Source: Ramlibacter rhizophilus
Lineage (GTDB): Bacteria; Pseudomonadota; Gammaproteobacteria; Burkholderiales; Burkholderiaceae_C
Reading direction: 5' to 3'
Assembly: GCF_004681965.1 (NCBI RefSeq)
Contig: NZ_SMLL01000006.1
Span: 124,001 to 188,000 of the forward strand
DNA: 64,000 nucleotides
Part shown: piece by piece, positions 19,089-27,282 of the stretch
How the letters are laid out: every line of letters starts with the position of its first letter
Numbering within the stretch: the first letter of the stretch is position 1
Position numbers and translations under genes: made by a program
The notes under the pieces: generated by a model
Seen by the model: only the letters and a program-made list of their open reading frames with translations
What the model was told of the DNA's origin: nothing
Databases searched by the model: none

Positions 19089-20311
19089 AGACAAGCTCGG
19101 CGACCTTCGCCCCCTCCATGTCCTGGCCGCACGGCGCGCCTGCGGCAGCACGCACCGTGCTGAAACTGCTTGCCCGCGTGGCGCACGGCACGCTCACGCT
19201 GCAGTTGCCCGACGGCGAGCGCCGCCGCTTCGGCAGCGGCGAGGCGCCGCACGCCACGCTCTCGCTTCGCAACTGGAATGCCTGCCGCGCCGCGCTGGCC
19301 TCGGGCGACATCGGCTTCGCCGAGGGCTTCGTGCAGGGCGAATGGACGACGCCGGACCTGCCCGCCTTGCTGCGCGTCCTGCTGATCAACCGCCGCGCGC
19401 TGGACGACGTGATCCACGGCCGCTGGAGCGGGCGCCTGTTCTACCGCCTGCGTCACCTGCTTCGGCGCAACACGCGCGCCAACAGCCGCCGCAACATCCA
19501 CGCGCACTACGACCTGGGCAACGCCTTCTACGCGGCCTGGCTCGACGAGACCATGAACTACTCGTCGGCCTGGTTCCAGGGCGACCGCTTGCAATCACTC
19601 CCGCAGGCGCAGCATGCGAAGGTGCAGCGCGCCCTGCACATGGCCGGCGTGCGACCCGGCGACCGCGTGCTGGAGATCGGCTGCGGCTGGGGCGCGCTGG
19701 CCGAGGCCTGCGCGGTCGATCACGGCGCGCGCATCACCGGCGTGACCCTCTCCACGGAGCAACTAGCCTTCGCCCGGGCGCGCATGGACGCCGCCGGAGC
19801 CGGGCCACTCGCCGACCTTCGCCTGCAGGACTGGCGCGACATCGACGACGGGCCCTACGACGCGATCTGCTCCATCGAGATGGTCGAAGCCGTGGGCCGC
19901 GCGTACTGGCCCGCCTACTTCGCATCGGTCCGCAAGCTGCTCAAGCCGGGCGGGCGCGCCTGCATCCAGAGCATCGTCATCGACGACCGCCTGTGGGACC
20001 GCTACATCCGCTCCACCGACTTCATCCAGCAGTACATCTTCCCGGGCGGCTGCCTGCCCTGTCCGCGCGAGTTCCGCCGCGAAGCGCAGGCCGCGGGACT
20101 GCAGGTGGTGGACGAAATGGCTTTCGGCACCGACTACGCAGAGACGCTGCGCCGCTGGCGCGCCGCCTTTCTGGCGGCCCGGGCCCAGGTGCTGCAGCAA
20201 GGCTTCGACGAAGGGTTCATCCGGCTATGGGAGTTCTATCTCGCCTATTGCGAAGCCGCCTTCGGGCAGGGCGACATCGACGTGCTGCAGTTCACGCTGC
20301 AAAGACCTTGA
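19085..20311 (+). CDS. Cyclopropane-fatty-acyl-phospholipid synthase family methyltransferase
   Basis: This 408-residue SAM-dependent enzyme is of the CFA synthase family, adding a methylene or methyl group to unsaturated acyl chains of phospholipids. An N-terminal lipid-binding domain (GDIGFAEGFVQGEW) precedes the methyltransferase domain with HYDLGNAFY, MNYSSAWF and the SAM motif VLEIGCGWGALAEA (about residues 195-208). Later come the family motifs CSIEMVEAVG and FIQQYIFPGGCLP. Its place in an FAD-oxidoreductase/DUF1365 cluster fits the accessory CfaA/UfaM-like branch better than the single stand-alone cfa gene. Which product it makes cannot be told from sequence. Both ends overlap neighbours by four bases. 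Confidence 0.88.
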   Translation: MKTSSATFAPSMSWPHGAPAAARTVLKLLARVAHGTLTLQLPDGERRRFGSGEAPHATLSLRNWNACRAALASGDIGFAEGFVQGEWTTPDLPALLRVLLINRRALDDVIHGRWSGRLFYRLRHLLRRNTRANSRRNIHAHYDLGNAFYAAWLDETMNYSSAWFQGDRLQSLPQAQHAKVQRALHMAGVRPGDRVLEIGCGWGALAEACAVDHGARITGVTLSTEQLAFARARMDAAGAGPLADLRLQDWRDIDDGPYDAICSIEMVEAVGRAYWPAYFASVRKLLKPGGRACIQSIVIDDRLWDRYIRSTDFIQQYIFPGGCLPCPREFRREAQAAGLQVVDEMAFGTDYAETLRRWRAAFLAARAQVLQQGFDEGFIRLWEFYLAYCEAAFGQGDIDVLQFTLQRP

Positions 20312-20859
20312 ACACCGCCGCCCTCGGGCTGTCGCTGGCCCTGGCCGTCCAGGCCGGCGCGTCCGCCAGCGAAGCCGCCGCCAGGCCGCCGGAGCTCGCA
20401 CAAGCCTCGGGCGAGCTGCTTCGGGCCGGGGGCGGACGCCTCACCTGGTGGGGCTTCGCGGTCTATGACGCCGCCCTGTGGACGGCGCCGGCCTTTCGCG
20501 CAGCGCGCTTCGAGCAGCACGAGTTCATGCTCACGCTCACCTATCTGCGCGAGCTGCGCGCGCGGGACATCGCCAAGGTGTCGCTGGAGGAAATGCGGCG
20601 GCACGATACTTCCCTCGCACCCGAGACGGCGGCCCGCTGGCAGGAGCAGCTGGCCCGCCTCCTGCCGGACATTCGGCCCGGCGAGCGCCTTTCAGGCCTG
20701 CACCGGCCCGGCCGGGGTGTGCTCTTCCTACACAACGGCCAGGCGATCGGCGAGCTGGCCGACCCGGTCTTCGCGCGGCTGTTCTTCTCGATCTGGCTGG
20801 CCGCGGCCACCTCAGAGCCCACGCTGCGCGAGCAACTGCTGCGGGGTACCACGCCGTGA
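20308..20859 (+). CDS. Chalcone isomerase-like periplasmic protein
   Basis: This 183-residue protein has an N-terminal signal peptide (cleavage expected after ASA at about residues 23-24) and a domain of the bacterial chalcone-isomerase-like family. That family is known for fatty-acid-binding folds rather than true isomerase activity; the motif WWGFAVYDAALW is typical. The start is taken as TTG at 20308, because it forms a TTGA overlap with the CFA stop, preserves the signal peptide and matches the pattern of all other junctions in this operon. It may carry or process acyl substrates in the periplasm, which is inference. Confidence 0.75.
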   Translation: MNTAALGLSLALAVQAGASASEAAARPPELAQASGELLRAGGGRLTWWGFAVYDAALWTAPAFRAARFEQHEFMLTLTYLRELRARDIAKVSLEEMRRHDTSLAPETAARWQEQLARLLPDIRPGERLSGLHRPGRGVLFLHNGQAIGELADPVFARLFFSIWLAAATSEPTLREQLLRGTTP

Positions 20860-22133
20860 ACACCGCGCCCGGGTTCACCCGCTCCGAAGGCTGGCGCTAC
20901 GGCCTGCTCGGGCTGCCGCTCGCCTTCGTGGCGCTCCCGCTGTACGTGATCGTGCCCAACCACTATGCCCGCGAGTTCGGCGTGCCGCTGGCGGCGCTCG
21001 GCCTGGTCCTGCTCGGCACGCGGCTGCTGGACGCGGTGGTCGACCCCCTCGTCGGGCGCTGGGTGGACCGCCGCTTCGCGCGCTCACCCGGCGCCGTGCT
21101 GCGCTTCGCCGCCGCCGCCTGCCTGCTGCTCGCGCCGGCCTTCGCCCTGCTGCTGCTGCCGCCGGTGCGCGAGCCGCAGGCTGCCCTCACCTGGGCCGCC
21201 GCGCTGCTGACGGTCACCTACCTGGCCTTCAGCGCGGTCACCGTGGCCCACCAGTCCTGGGGCGCGATGCTCGGAGGCGACGAACACCAGCGAAGCCGCA
21301 TCGTCGGCTGGCGCGAAGGCCTTGGCCTGGTGGGCGTGCTGCTGGCCTCGGTGGCCCCGACGCTCTGGGGCCTGCCGGCCACCGCCGTGCTCTTCGCCGT
21401 GCTGCTCGCCGCAGGCTGGCTGGCCTGGCGCCAGGGCGCCACGCCAGTGCCGCGGTCCGGGGCGCCACGCAAGGCCATCAGTCTGCCGCTGCGGCGCCCG
21501 GCCTTCCGCGGCCTGCTGGCCGTCTTCACACTCAACGGGGTGGCCAGCGCGATCCCGGCCACGCTGGTGCTGTTCTTCGTGCAGGACCGGCTGCAGGCGT
21601 CCAGCGCGCTGGAGCCGGCATTCCTGGCCACCTACTTCGCCTGCGCGGCGCTCGCCATGCCGGCGTGGCTCGCGCTCGTGCCGCGCTGGGGCCTCGCGCG
21701 CACCTGGCTGGCCGGCATGGGTCTGGCGGTGGCCGCATTCAGCGGCACGCTGGCGCTCGGGCCGGGTGACAGCGCGCTGTTCCTCGTCGTGTGCGCGCTC
21801 TCGGGCGCCGCGCTCGGCACCGACCTGGCGCTACCCGGGGCCGTGCTGGCGGGCACCATCGCCCAGGCCGGCGACCGCGGGCTGCACGAGGGCGCCTACT
21901 TCGGCTGGTGGAACTTCGCGGCCAAGGCGAGCCTCGCGCTGGCCGCCGGCCTGGCGCTTCCGCTGCTCGAACTGGCGGGTTACAGCCCCGGCACGCGCGA
22001 ACCCCAGGCGCTGGCAGCCTTGTCCATGGCCTATGCCCTGCTGCCCTGCGCGCTCAAGCTGCTCGCGGGCCTGGGCCTGTACCTCCTGCTGCTGCGGCCC
22101 GCGGCCGCCGCAGCGACGCGGGGCGCGCCATGA
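20856..22133 (+). CDS. MFS transporter
   Basis: This 425-residue integral membrane protein has twelve predicted helices and the glycoside/cation-symporter-like MFS_2 type pattern (TRLLDAVVDPLVGRWVDRRF after TM2, AVTVAHQSWGAMLG in TM4). The GTG start at 20856 overlaps the previous TGA (GTGA). It is encoded within the fatty-acid-modification cluster, where an MFS protein is a regular member; whether it moves a lipid, a sugar or a signal is unknown. Its stop overlaps the SDR start. Confidence 0.85.
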   Translation: MNTAPGFTRSEGWRYGLLGLPLAFVALPLYVIVPNHYAREFGVPLAALGLVLLGTRLLDAVVDPLVGRWVDRRFARSPGAVLRFAAAACLLLAPAFALLLLPPVREPQAALTWAAALLTVTYLAFSAVTVAHQSWGAMLGGDEHQRSRIVGWREGLGLVGVLLASVAPTLWGLPATAVLFAVLLAAGWLAWRQGATPVPRSGAPRKAISLPLRRPAFRGLLAVFTLNGVASAIPATLVLFFVQDRLQASSALEPAFLATYFACAALAMPAWLALVPRWGLARTWLAGMGLAVAAFSGTLALGPGDSALFLVVCALSGAALGTDLALPGAVLAGTIAQAGDRGLHEGAYFGWWNFAAKASLALAAGLALPLLELAGYSPGTREPQALAALSMAYALLPCALKLLAGLGLYLLLLRPAAAAATRGAP

Positions 22134-22954
22134 GCACCGGAACCCTCGTCGCCAAGGCGCCCACGCCACGCCGTTGGCTGTTCTCGCCCATGAACCCGCC
22201 GCAGCGGGACTGGGCCGGGCGCAACGTGTGGATCGTCGGCGCGTCCAGCGGCATCGGCTGGTCGCTGGCCGAGGCGCTGCATGCACGCGGCGCGCGCGTG
22301 TTCGTCTCGGCGCGTCGGCGCGAGCCCCTGCAGGCCTTCGTGGACGCGCACCCGGGCAGCGTCGCCCTGCCCGTCGATGCCGAGGATGGCGCCGCCATCC
22401 TGGCCGCCGCGGCCCAGGTCGCCCCCGAGGGCTTGCTGGACTGCGTGGTTTATTGCGCCGGCTACTACCGTGCGGTACGCGCGACGCGCTATGACCTCTC
22501 GGAAATGCAGCGGCACGAACGCGTGAACTACTCCGGCGCGCTGCACGTGCTCGACGCCGTGCTGCCGCGGCTGCTGGCTCAGGGCGGCGGTCACCTGAGC
22601 ATCGTCAGCAGCGTGGCGGGTTTTCGGGGATTGCCCCTCAGCCTGGGCTACGGCCCGACCAAGGCGGCCCTGATCAACCTGGCCGAAACGCTGTACCTGG
22701 ACCTGCGGTCGCAGGGCATCGGCGTGAGCCTCATCAACCCAGGCTTCGTCGACACGCCGCTGACCGCGCAGAACGCGTTCGAGATGCCCGCGCTGATGCA
22801 GCCGGCGCAGGCGGCGCAGGCCATCCTGCGCGGATGGCACAACGGCAGCTTCGAAATCCACTTCCCGCGCCGCTTCACCTGGTGGATGAAGACGCTGCGC
22901 CTGCTGCCCTTCCGGCTGTACCAGGCCAGCATCAAGCGCGTGACGGGGATGTAG
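22130..22954 (+). CDS. Short-chain dehydrogenase/reductase
   Basis: This 274-residue NAD(P)-dependent oxidoreductase of the classical SDR family has the cofactor motif VGASSGIGWSLAEAL (about residues 38-52), an NAG-like YCAGYY, catalytic Ser in SIVSSVAG and the YxxxK pair in YGPTKAALI. A basic, hydrophobic C-terminus (WWMKTLRLLPFRLYQ) suggests membrane association. It is the last gene of the six-gene run and ends at a REP-like palindrome pair. The substrate is probably an acyl or lipid-derived carbonyl by context only. Confidence 0.87.
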   Translation: MSTGTLVAKAPTPRRWLFSPMNPPQRDWAGRNVWIVGASSGIGWSLAEALHARGARVFVSARRREPLQAFVDAHPGSVALPVDAEDGAAILAAAAQVAPEGLLDCVVYCAGYYRAVRATRYDLSEMQRHERVNYSGALHVLDAVLPRLLAQGGGHLSIVSSVAGFRGLPLSLGYGPTKAALINLAETLYLDLRSQGIGVSLINPGFVDTPLTAQNAFEMPALMQPAQAAQAILRGWHNGSFEIHFPRRFTWWMKTLRLLPFRLYQASIKRVTGM

Positions 22955-22959
22955 CCACT

Positions 22960-23058
22960 CCCTCCCCCTCTGGGGGAGGGTTGGGGTGGGGGCCGCGCGC
23001 GCCGGCAGCGCCACTTCTCGCGCGGCCCCCATCCCTGCCTTCCCCCAATGGGGGAAGG
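22960..23058. repeat. REP-like palindrome pair, copy A
   Basis: Two G/C-rich hairpin units face each other. The first has a 9-bp stem (CCCTCCCCC 22960-22968 with 22972-22980) followed by TTGGGGTGGGGGC. The second is its inverted relative with stem 23038-23046 / 23050-23058 and tail GCCCCCATCCC. Related pairs occur at 50332-50409 and 60016-60112. All three lie between convergent gene ends and may act as bidirectional terminators or RNA-stabilising stems. Confidence 0.8.
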
Positions 23059-23071
23059 TGTCTCGATCCGC

Positions 23072-23686
23072 TCAGGCGGGCTGGCTGTCCTGGAAGCTCG
23101 GACGCTGCGACAGCTTGTCGTACAGCTTCGCCAGGTTGGGATGGTCGGCGCGCCACGCGATCTCGGGGAAGCGGAAGTCCAGATAACCGAGTGCGCAGCC
23201 CACGGCCACGTCAGCCAGCGTGAGGTGGATGCCGGCGCAGAAGGGCTTGTCGGCCAGCCCCTGGCTCATGGCCTTGAGGCTGGTGTCCGTCTTGCGCAGT
23301 TGCCGCTCGATCCAGGCCTGGCTGCGCTCGCCGTCCTTGCGGCCGCCCCAGTGCCTCTCCAGGCGGGCCAGCACCAGGGCGTCGAGCACGCCGTCGGCCA
23401 GCGCCTCCCAGGTCTTGACCTCCGCACGCTCGCGCCCCACCGCGGGAATGAGCTTGCCCACCGGCGAGAGCGTGTCCAGGTATTCGACGATCACGCGCGA
23501 GTCGAACAGCGCCTCGCCGCCTTCCATCACCAGACAGGGCACCTTGCCGAGCGGGTTGGAGTGGGCGATGGCGGTGTCGTCGGCCCAGACGTCTTCCAGC
23601 ACAAGTTGGTAGTCCAGCTTTTTCTCGGCCATCACGATGCGCACCTTGCGCACGTAGGGGCTGGAAGTCGCTCCGATGAGTTTCAT
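23072..23686 (-). CDS. Glutathione S-transferase family protein
   Basis: This 204-residue protein has an N-terminal thioredoxin-fold GST domain (MKLIGATSSPYVRKVRIVMAEK, SNPLGKVPCLV and the glutathione-binding FDSRVIVEYLD) and a helical C-terminal domain with FCAGIHLTLADVAVGCALGYLD. The SPYVRKV motif fits the YibF/GstB-like group, with Ser as the likely glutathione-activating residue. It is cytoplasmic. It is convergent with the SDR gene and divergent from purB, 92 bp upstream. The physiological substrate is unknown. Confidence 0.9.
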   Translation of the reverse strand: MKLIGATSSPYVRKVRIVMAEKKLDYQLVLEDVWADDTAIAHSNPLGKVPCLVMEGGEALFDSRVIVEYLDTLSPVGKLIPAVGRERAEVKTWEALADGVLDALVLARLERHWGGRKDGERSQAWIERQLRKTDTSLKAMSQGLADKPFCAGIHLTLADVAVGCALGYLDFRFPEIAWRADHPNLAKLYDKLSQRPSFQDSQPA

Positions 23687-23778
23687 GGAAGACGGGGGCT
23701 CGGTTGAGATCGGTAGGCGATTCTAGTGCCGCACCTGAGCGGCTCTCGCCTCGAGGACCCCCACCTACAATCGGCCGG

Positions 23779-25158
23779 ATGACGCTTTCCACCATCGCCG
23801 CCCTGTCGCCGTTGGACGGCCGCTACGCGGCCCGGCTGGCGCCGCTGCGGCCCATCATGAGCGAGCAGGGCTATATGCACCGCCGGGTGCAGGTCGAAGT
23901 CTGCTGGTTCATCGCCCTGTCGGACGCCGGCTTCGCCGAGTTCAAGCCGCTGTCCCCCGGTGCCCGCACCTACCTCCTGGGCCTGGCGAAGAATTTCTCC
24001 GAAGCCGACGCGATCGCCATCAAGGAGATCGAGAAGACCACCAACCACGACGTCAAGGCCGTGGAGTACTGGATCAAGTCGCGCTTCGAGGCCCGTCCGG
24101 AGCTGCGCGCGGCGGCCGAATTCGTGCACTTCGGCTGCACCAGCGAAGACATCAACAACACCAGCCACGCCCTGCAGCTGAAGGCCGCGCGCGAGCAGGT
24201 GATCCTGCCGGCGCTGGACGCGCTCATCACCCGACTGCGCGCCATGGCCCACCAGTGGGCCGAGGTGCCCATGCTCAGTCGCACCCACGGCCAGACCGCC
24301 AGCCCCACCACCGTGGGCAAGGAAATCGCCAACGTGGTGGTGCGCCTGTCGCAGGCGCGCGAACGCATCGCCGCCGTCAAGCTCATGGCCAAGATGAACG
24401 GGGCAGTGGGCAACTACAACGCGCACCTGGCGGCCTGGCCCGACTTCGACTGGGAAGCCTTCAGCCGCAAGGTGGTCGAGTCCCCCGAGCCGCTGGGCCT
24501 GGGCTTGACCTTCCAGCCGTACAGCATCCAGATCGAGCCGCACGACTACATGGCCGAACTCTTCGACGCCGTGGCGCGCGCCAACACCGTCCTGGTGGAC
24601 TGGTCGCGCGACGTTTGGGGCTACGTCAGCGTCGGCTACTTCAAGCAGAAGCTACGCGAAGGGGAGATCGGCTCCTCGACCATGCCGCACAAGGTCAACC
24701 CCATCGACTTCGAGAACGCCGAAGGCAACCTGGGCTTGTCCAACGCGCTGCTGCGGCACCTCTCCGAGAAGCTTCCCGTCTCGCGCTGGCAGCGTGACCT
24801 GACCGACTCCACCGTCCTGCGCAACATGGGCGTCGCGCTGGGCTACGCGGCCCTGGCCTACCACTCGCTGGGCATCGGCCTGGCCAAGCTGGAGCTCAAC
24901 AGCGAGGCGCTGGCGCAGGACCTGGACCAGGCCTGGGAAGTGCTGGCCGAACCGATCCAGACCGTCATGCGCCGCTTCGGCGTGGCAGGCGCCTACGAGA
25001 AGCTCAAGGAAGCCACGCGCGGCCGAAGCGTACGGCCCGAGGACCTGCACGCGCTGGTGCGATCGCTGGACATCCCGCAAGCCGAGAAGGACCGCCTGCT
25101 CGCCCTCACCCCGGCCGGCTACACCGGCATGGCCGCCGCGCTCGCGCGCCGGGCCTGA
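23779..25158 (+). CDS. purB: Adenylosuccinate lyase
   Basis: This 459-residue enzyme cleaves SAICAR and adenylosuccinate in purine synthesis. The fumarase/aspartase superfamily signature GSSTMPHKVNPIDFENAEG is present near residues 296-314, along with FGCTSEDINN and SRTHGQTASPTT holding the catalytic His and Ser/Thr regions. The length matches the Escherichia coli-type PurB (456 residues). ATG at 23779 is chosen because the conserved MTLSTIAALSPLDGRYA start lies there; only a weak SD precedes it. Confidence 0.96.
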   Translation: MTLSTIAALSPLDGRYAARLAPLRPIMSEQGYMHRRVQVEVCWFIALSDAGFAEFKPLSPGARTYLLGLAKNFSEADAIAIKEIEKTTNHDVKAVEYWIKSRFEARPELRAAAEFVHFGCTSEDINNTSHALQLKAAREQVILPALDALITRLRAMAHQWAEVPMLSRTHGQTASPTTVGKEIANVVVRLSQARERIAAVKLMAKMNGAVGNYNAHLAAWPDFDWEAFSRKVVESPEPLGLGLTFQPYSIQIEPHDYMAELFDAVARANTVLVDWSRDVWGYVSVGYFKQKLREGEIGSSTMPHKVNPIDFENAEGNLGLSNALLRHLSEKLPVSRWQRDLTDSTVLRNMGVALGYAALAYHSLGIGLAKLELNSEALAQDLDQAWEVLAEPIQTVMRRFGVAGAYEKLKEATRGRSVRPEDLHALVRSLDIPQAEKDRLLALTPAGYTGMAAALARRA

Positions 25159-25175
25159 AGAAGGCCGCGCACGCA

Positions 25176-25736
25176 GTGGCTCTCAAGTCCACCATCTACA
25201 AGGCCAACGTCCAGCTGGCCGACATCGACCACGGCTACTACGCCGACCACGCTCTCACGCTGGCAAGGCACCCGAGCGAGACCGACGAACGCATGATGGT
25301 CCGCCTGGCGGCCCTGGCGCTCAACGCACACGAGCTGCAGACCATGTGCGGCGGCGACGGGCGCCTGGCCTTCGGCGCGGGCCTCTCGGACCCGGACGAC
25401 CCGGACGTTTATCTGCGCGACTTCACCGAGCGCACGCGGCTGTGGGTCGAGGTGGGGCAGCCCGAAGACAAGCCCATCGCCAAGGCCTGCAGCAAGGCGG
25501 ACCGGGTGCGCCTGTATGCCTTCTCGCATGCGGCGGACATCTGGTGGCGCGGCATCGAGGGCAAGCTCTCGCGGCTGTCGAACCTGGAGGTGTTCCGCAT
25601 CAGTGCGGCGAGCAGCCAGGAACTGGCGAAGCTGGCCGCGCGCAGCATGCAGCTGCAGGCGACGGTGCAGGAGGGGGGGCTCCTCATCGGGGATGGGGAG
25701 CGGAGCGTGGAGGTGGAGATGGGGCGGTGGAAGTAG
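25176..25736 (+). CDS. yaeQ: YaeQ family protein
   Basis: This 186-residue protein is of the YaeQ family: the ALKSTIYKANVQLADIDHGYY start, HPSETDERMMVRLAALAL and WVEVGQPEDKPIAKACSKADRV are all family signatures. YaeQ has a PD-(D/E)XK nuclease-like fold but no firm enzymatic role; it was once proposed to suppress rfaH defects. The start codon is GTG at 25176, with a GAAGAAGG stretch about eleven bases before it. It follows purB closely and may share its transcript. Confidence 0.9.
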   Translation: MALKSTIYKANVQLADIDHGYYADHALTLARHPSETDERMMVRLAALALNAHELQTMCGGDGRLAFGAGLSDPDDPDVYLRDFTERTRLWVEVGQPEDKPIAKACSKADRVRLYAFSHAADIWWRGIEGKLSRLSNLEVFRISAASSQELAKLAARSMQLQATVQEGGLLIGDGERSVEVEMGRWK

Positions 25737-25745
25737 GACGCCCCT

Positions 25746-25770
25746 GCCCGCGCCTCAGGACGACGCGGGC
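25746..25770. terminator. Stem-loop between convergent yaeQ and DUF3717/DUF1289 genes
   Basis: A 7-bp stem GCCCGCG / CGCGGGC with an 11-nt loop spans the convergent gene ends. There is no clear T-tract on either strand, so its role as a terminator is only suggested. Confidence 0.3.
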
Positions 25771-26198
25771 GGCTCCGGCTCGTTGACAGCCAGGTCTTTT
25801 CCGGCCCGTTCGCGATAGCGGTTGAAACGCCAGGCGTCCCCCTGCAGGGTGATCCGCCGCCAGGTCTGGCGCTTTTCCGCCGGGCTCATCTCCGGCCAGC
25901 GCTGCACCTCCTCGAAGCTGCGGCCGCAGCCCTTGCACTGCTCGTCCCCCTGGCTTGTGGAGCAGATGGCGATGCAGGGCGTGTCGGGGGTGCTGTCGTA
26001 CCAGGCCTTCCAAGCGGCGTAGGCGGCGGGCGGAAAGCCCTTCTCGGCGGCCTCCTCCTCGCGGTAGAAGACCATCAGCGCATACACCTCCGCCAGCGCG
26101 CGCAGCTCGGGGGCGAGGGTGACGCCATCAGGCGAGGGCTTCTTCTCGCGCCAGTAGTTGATGGCGGCCTCGATGTCGGTGATGTGGATGGCGGCCAT
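25755..26198 (-). CDS. DUF3717-DUF1289 fusion protein
   Basis: The 147-residue protein joins two small domains of unknown function. The N-terminal half (IHITDIEAAINYWREKKPSPDG) matches DUF3717. The C-terminal half (TPCIAICSTSQGDEQCKGCGRS followed by EVQRWPEMSPAEKRQ) matches DUF1289, a short cysteine-containing domain of the YdhL type that probably binds metal through its clustered Cys residues. An upstream in-frame ATG at 26228 would add ten residues; neither start has a clear SD, and the shorter one is taken because the DUF3717 pattern begins there. No function is known. Confidence 0.75.
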   Translation of the reverse strand: MAAIHITDIEAAINYWREKKPSPDGVTLAPELRALAEVYALMVFYREEEAAEKGFPPAAYAAWKAWYDSTPDTPCIAICSTSQGDEQCKGCGRSFEEVQRWPEMSPAEKRQTWRRITLQGDAWRFNRYRERAGKDLAVNEPEPPASS

Positions 26199-26273
26199 TA
26201 GGTCAGGGTTGAAAATCGCGGCCCGCATGATAGTTAGAGAGACGAGCCGCTTCCGATAAGACGCAGTTGGAAT

Positions 26274-27281
26274 TCAGCAGCGAGCACAAAGCGTGATGAA
26301 CTCGCGCTTTTCCGGGTCCTGTGAGCCGAAATACCTGAGCTTCTTTATCTCTCCTTTGTCGATTTTCAAATCTAGCTGTCGCGCAAGCTTCATGCTCGCC
26401 TCAAGCACGACCCATCCGTCCGGGTGCCAGGGTGCGTCCTCCACCGCCTGAAACCCGACCGCTTCGCAAAGCAATCGCAAGCGCTCACGCGTGAACAATT
26501 GCAGGTGGCGCGGCGGCTCGAGCCCACGCCACGCCGGCCCGAACAGCTGATGGCCATACGCGTCGATATTCGGGGTTTCTATCCAGCATGCACCGCCAGG
26601 CACTAGAAGCGATCTGACCGCGCTGAGAATAGCCCTTGGATCTGCCACATGCTCGATCACGTGAGAGAGTGTGATCTGCTCAAAGCGAACACCTGATTGC
26701 AGGAGGTCTTCCACTTTTCCTAGGAAAACCTCAACACCTCTTGATTTCGCCTGCGCTGCCGCCCTGGCATCAAGTTCTGTTCCCATGACGTTCCAGCCGG
26801 CCAGCTGCGCATGCGCCAGGAACATGCCATCCCCGCAACCTACGTCTAGCAGTCTGCGCCCGCCCCAAGGCATGGGGATGTGCCGCATGAAAGCATCGAG
26901 GGCATTGGTCTGTGCGGGAAACAAGCGCAGGAGCGCATATCCGGGACTGTGCCTTGTGCGTACACCGTACTTCGCACCGACATACTGGCGGCGGATCAAG
27001 GCCTTGGCTCGCACCATCAAGGAGGCGATTCCAGCCGCCTCGTCTTGGCGCTGGTGCGTGTAGTAGTCCCGGTAGGCTAAGTAGAGAAAGTCGCTGCGTG
27101 GGCGCGGGTCGAGGTAGGCAACGCCACATTCACACCGGTGCAAAGTCCATAACCCGGGCGTGCCAAAAAGGCGATCCAGAAGCTGTTCATGAAGCAACTC
27201 CCGCGAATTGCTGTAGCACACGGGGCAGCGGCCAAGAACTTCAATCCCTCCCGCGGGCCAATCAAGTGGTCCAGCGTGCAT
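26274..27281 (-). CDS. Class I SAM-dependent methyltransferase
   Basis: This 335-residue methyltransferase has an N-terminal Cys cluster (CPVC at 19-22, CEC at 50-52) resembling a zinc ribbon, and a Rossmann SAM-binding motif LLDVGCGDGMFL at 144-155 of the Methyltransf_23 kind, followed by LSHVIEHVADP and PGGACWIETPN. Enzymes of this layout usually sit in surface-polysaccharide clusters and methylate sugars or glycan ends. The ATG follows the flippase TGA with one base between (TGACATG), so it is translated with the flippase. GC is visibly lower than in the surrounding core genes, which suggests transfer. Confidence 0.8.
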   Translation of the reverse strand: MHAGPLDWPAGGIEVLGRCPVCYSNSRELLHEQLLDRLFGTPGLWTLHRCECGVAYLDPRPRSDFLYLAYRDYYTHQRQDEAAGIASLMVRAKALIRRQYVGAKYGVRTRHSPGYALLRLFPAQTNALDAFMRHIPMPWGGRRLLDVGCGDGMFLAHAQLAGWNVMGTELDARAAAQAKSRGVEVFLGKVEDLLQSGVRFEQITLSHVIEHVADPRAILSAVRSLLVPGGACWIETPNIDAYGHQLFGPAWRGLEPPRHLQLFTRERLRLLCEAVGFQAVEDAPWHPDGWVVLEASMKLARQLDLKIDKGEIKKLRYFGSQDPEKREFITLCARC

Positions 27282-27282
27282 G

